Positions 6,097 through 6,417 of a DNA stretch of 6,417 bases are shown here, one piece after another. The stretch spans positions 1-6,417 of the forward strand of contig JBOIEQ010000203.1 in assembly GCA_050741255.1 (NCBI GenBank), read 5' to 3'. This DNA is from CAZXNF01 sp050741255 (GTDB lineage: Bacteria > Pseudomonadota > Gammaproteobacteria > Burkholderiales > SG8-41). How positions within the stretch are numbered: position 1 is the stretch's first letter; each line of letters opens with the position of its first letter. The position numbers and the translations under genes are program-made. Under the pieces are notes generated by a model. It was not told the DNA's origin and made no database searches. It saw nothing but the letters and a program-made list of their open reading frames with translations.

Positions 6097-6143
6097 GGTG
6101 CCCCCACCCCGGCCCTCCCCCGCAAGCGAGGGAGGGGGAGAGG
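6097..6143. repeat. C-rich REP-like hairpin element between convergent genes
   Basis: The element can fold as CCCTCCC (6113-6119) against GGGAGGG (6130-6136) with CGC/GCG inside, or as CTCCCCC (6115-6121) against GGGGGAG (6134-6140). It resembles, from memory, dispersed intergenic elements of GC-rich proteobacteria with the core CCCTCCCCCGC-AAGC. It lies between the 3' ends of lutB and the mscS-type gene, the usual place for such repeats. No T run follows the stem on either strand (a T6 lies before it at 6091-6096 on the plus strand), so it is not a canonical intrinsic terminator, though it may stabilise 3' ends. Only one copy is in the window, so the repeat status is inferred. Confidence 0.6.
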
Positions 6144-6157
6144 TGATTGCGTGCGAA

Positions 6158-6417
6158 TTACGCCTGGCGGTGTACGACGTGCGTTTCCGGCACCGGATAG
6201 CCGGCCGCGCCGAAGGTGTCCTTGATCAGCTTGTTGGTGTCGAAATAGACCTGCCAGTAATGGTCGGTGTTCGTGTACGGCCGCACCGCAAGCACCGGCC
6301 CCATGGCATTGAAATCGACGATCTCCACGTCCGGCGCCGGTGTCGAAACGACGTTCGGAATCTTCACGAGGGCTTCCCGCAGGCGCCTGATCGCGTCGTG
6401 CACGTCTACCGCATGCG
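6158..6417 (-). CDS. MscS-family mechanosensitive ion channel, C-terminal part (cut by right edge)
   Basis: The last 85 residues of a protein continuing beyond the window. The frame is open to the edge, so the internal GTG at 6403 is not taken as a start. The visible part begins HAVDVHDAIRRLREALVK. It continues with a beta strand carrying VEIVDFNAMGPVLAVRPYTN, then DHYWQVYFDTNKLIKDTFGAAGYPVPETHVV. This matches the cytoplasmic alpha/beta C-terminal domain of MscS channels, where a strand with VRVWSN-like sequence is followed by an amphipathic helix (IKREFDAAGI-like) and a final strand beginning FPYPQ in E. coli MscS. Such channels are inner-membrane valves that release solutes on hypo-osmotic shock. 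The transmembrane part is not in view, so the exact subfamily is uncertain. The gene converges with lutB and has no visible link to the catabolic operon. Confidence 0.85.
   Translation of the reverse strand, partial: HAVDVHDAIRRLREALVKIPNVVSTPAPDVEIVDFNAMGPVLAVRPYTNTDHYWQVYFDTNKLIKDTFGAAGYPVPETHVVHRQA

Overview
The window is GC-rich, densely coding bacterial DNA. It most likely comes from a betaproteobacterium of the Burkholderiales. The main clue is several orphan periplasmic binding proteins of the Bug/TctC family, which are greatly expanded in that order (Bordetella, Cupriavidus and relatives). A LutB-type iron-sulfur protein and a divergent LysR regulator fit the same picture. Taxonomy is inferred from gene content and composition only.

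Left part (1-3536, minus strand): an apparent catabolic operon, read right to left. It starts with a Bug binding protein (2535-3536), followed by an enolase-superfamily enzyme of the mandelate racemase type (1312-2463), a second Bug protein (306-1301) and a third Bug protein cut by the left edge (1-223). The enzyme carries every recognisable catalytic position of the family. Neither of the membrane subunits TctA and TctB is in the window. The likely job is capture of one or more carboxylic or sugar acids in the periplasm and their dehydration, racemisation or cycloisomerisation in the cytoplasm. The substrate cannot be read from the sequence.

Middle (3537-4645): a 215-base divergent control region separates the operon from a plus-strand LysR-type regulator. 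The region holds a dyad with the T-N11-A form typical of LysR operators and a plausible sigma70 promoter facing the operon. The simplest model is that the regulator controls the operon and itself.

Right part (4684-6417): a complete lutB-like gene, encoding the iron-sulfur subunit of the LutABC lactate oxidation system, stands without lutA or lutC beside it. A good -10 box lies just upstream of its ATG and suggests a leaderless mRNA. It converges with the 3' end of a MscS-type mechanosensitive channel gene cut by the right edge. Between them lies a C-rich, REP-like hairpin element whose minus strand matches a four-run G-quadruplex pattern.

No tRNA, rRNA, CRISPR array, insertion sequence or phage gene was seen. 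Most of the window is ordinary metabolic DNA. The items most worth a second look are the triple-Bug/enolase operon with its regulator, the orphan leaderless lutB, and the G4/hairpin element.
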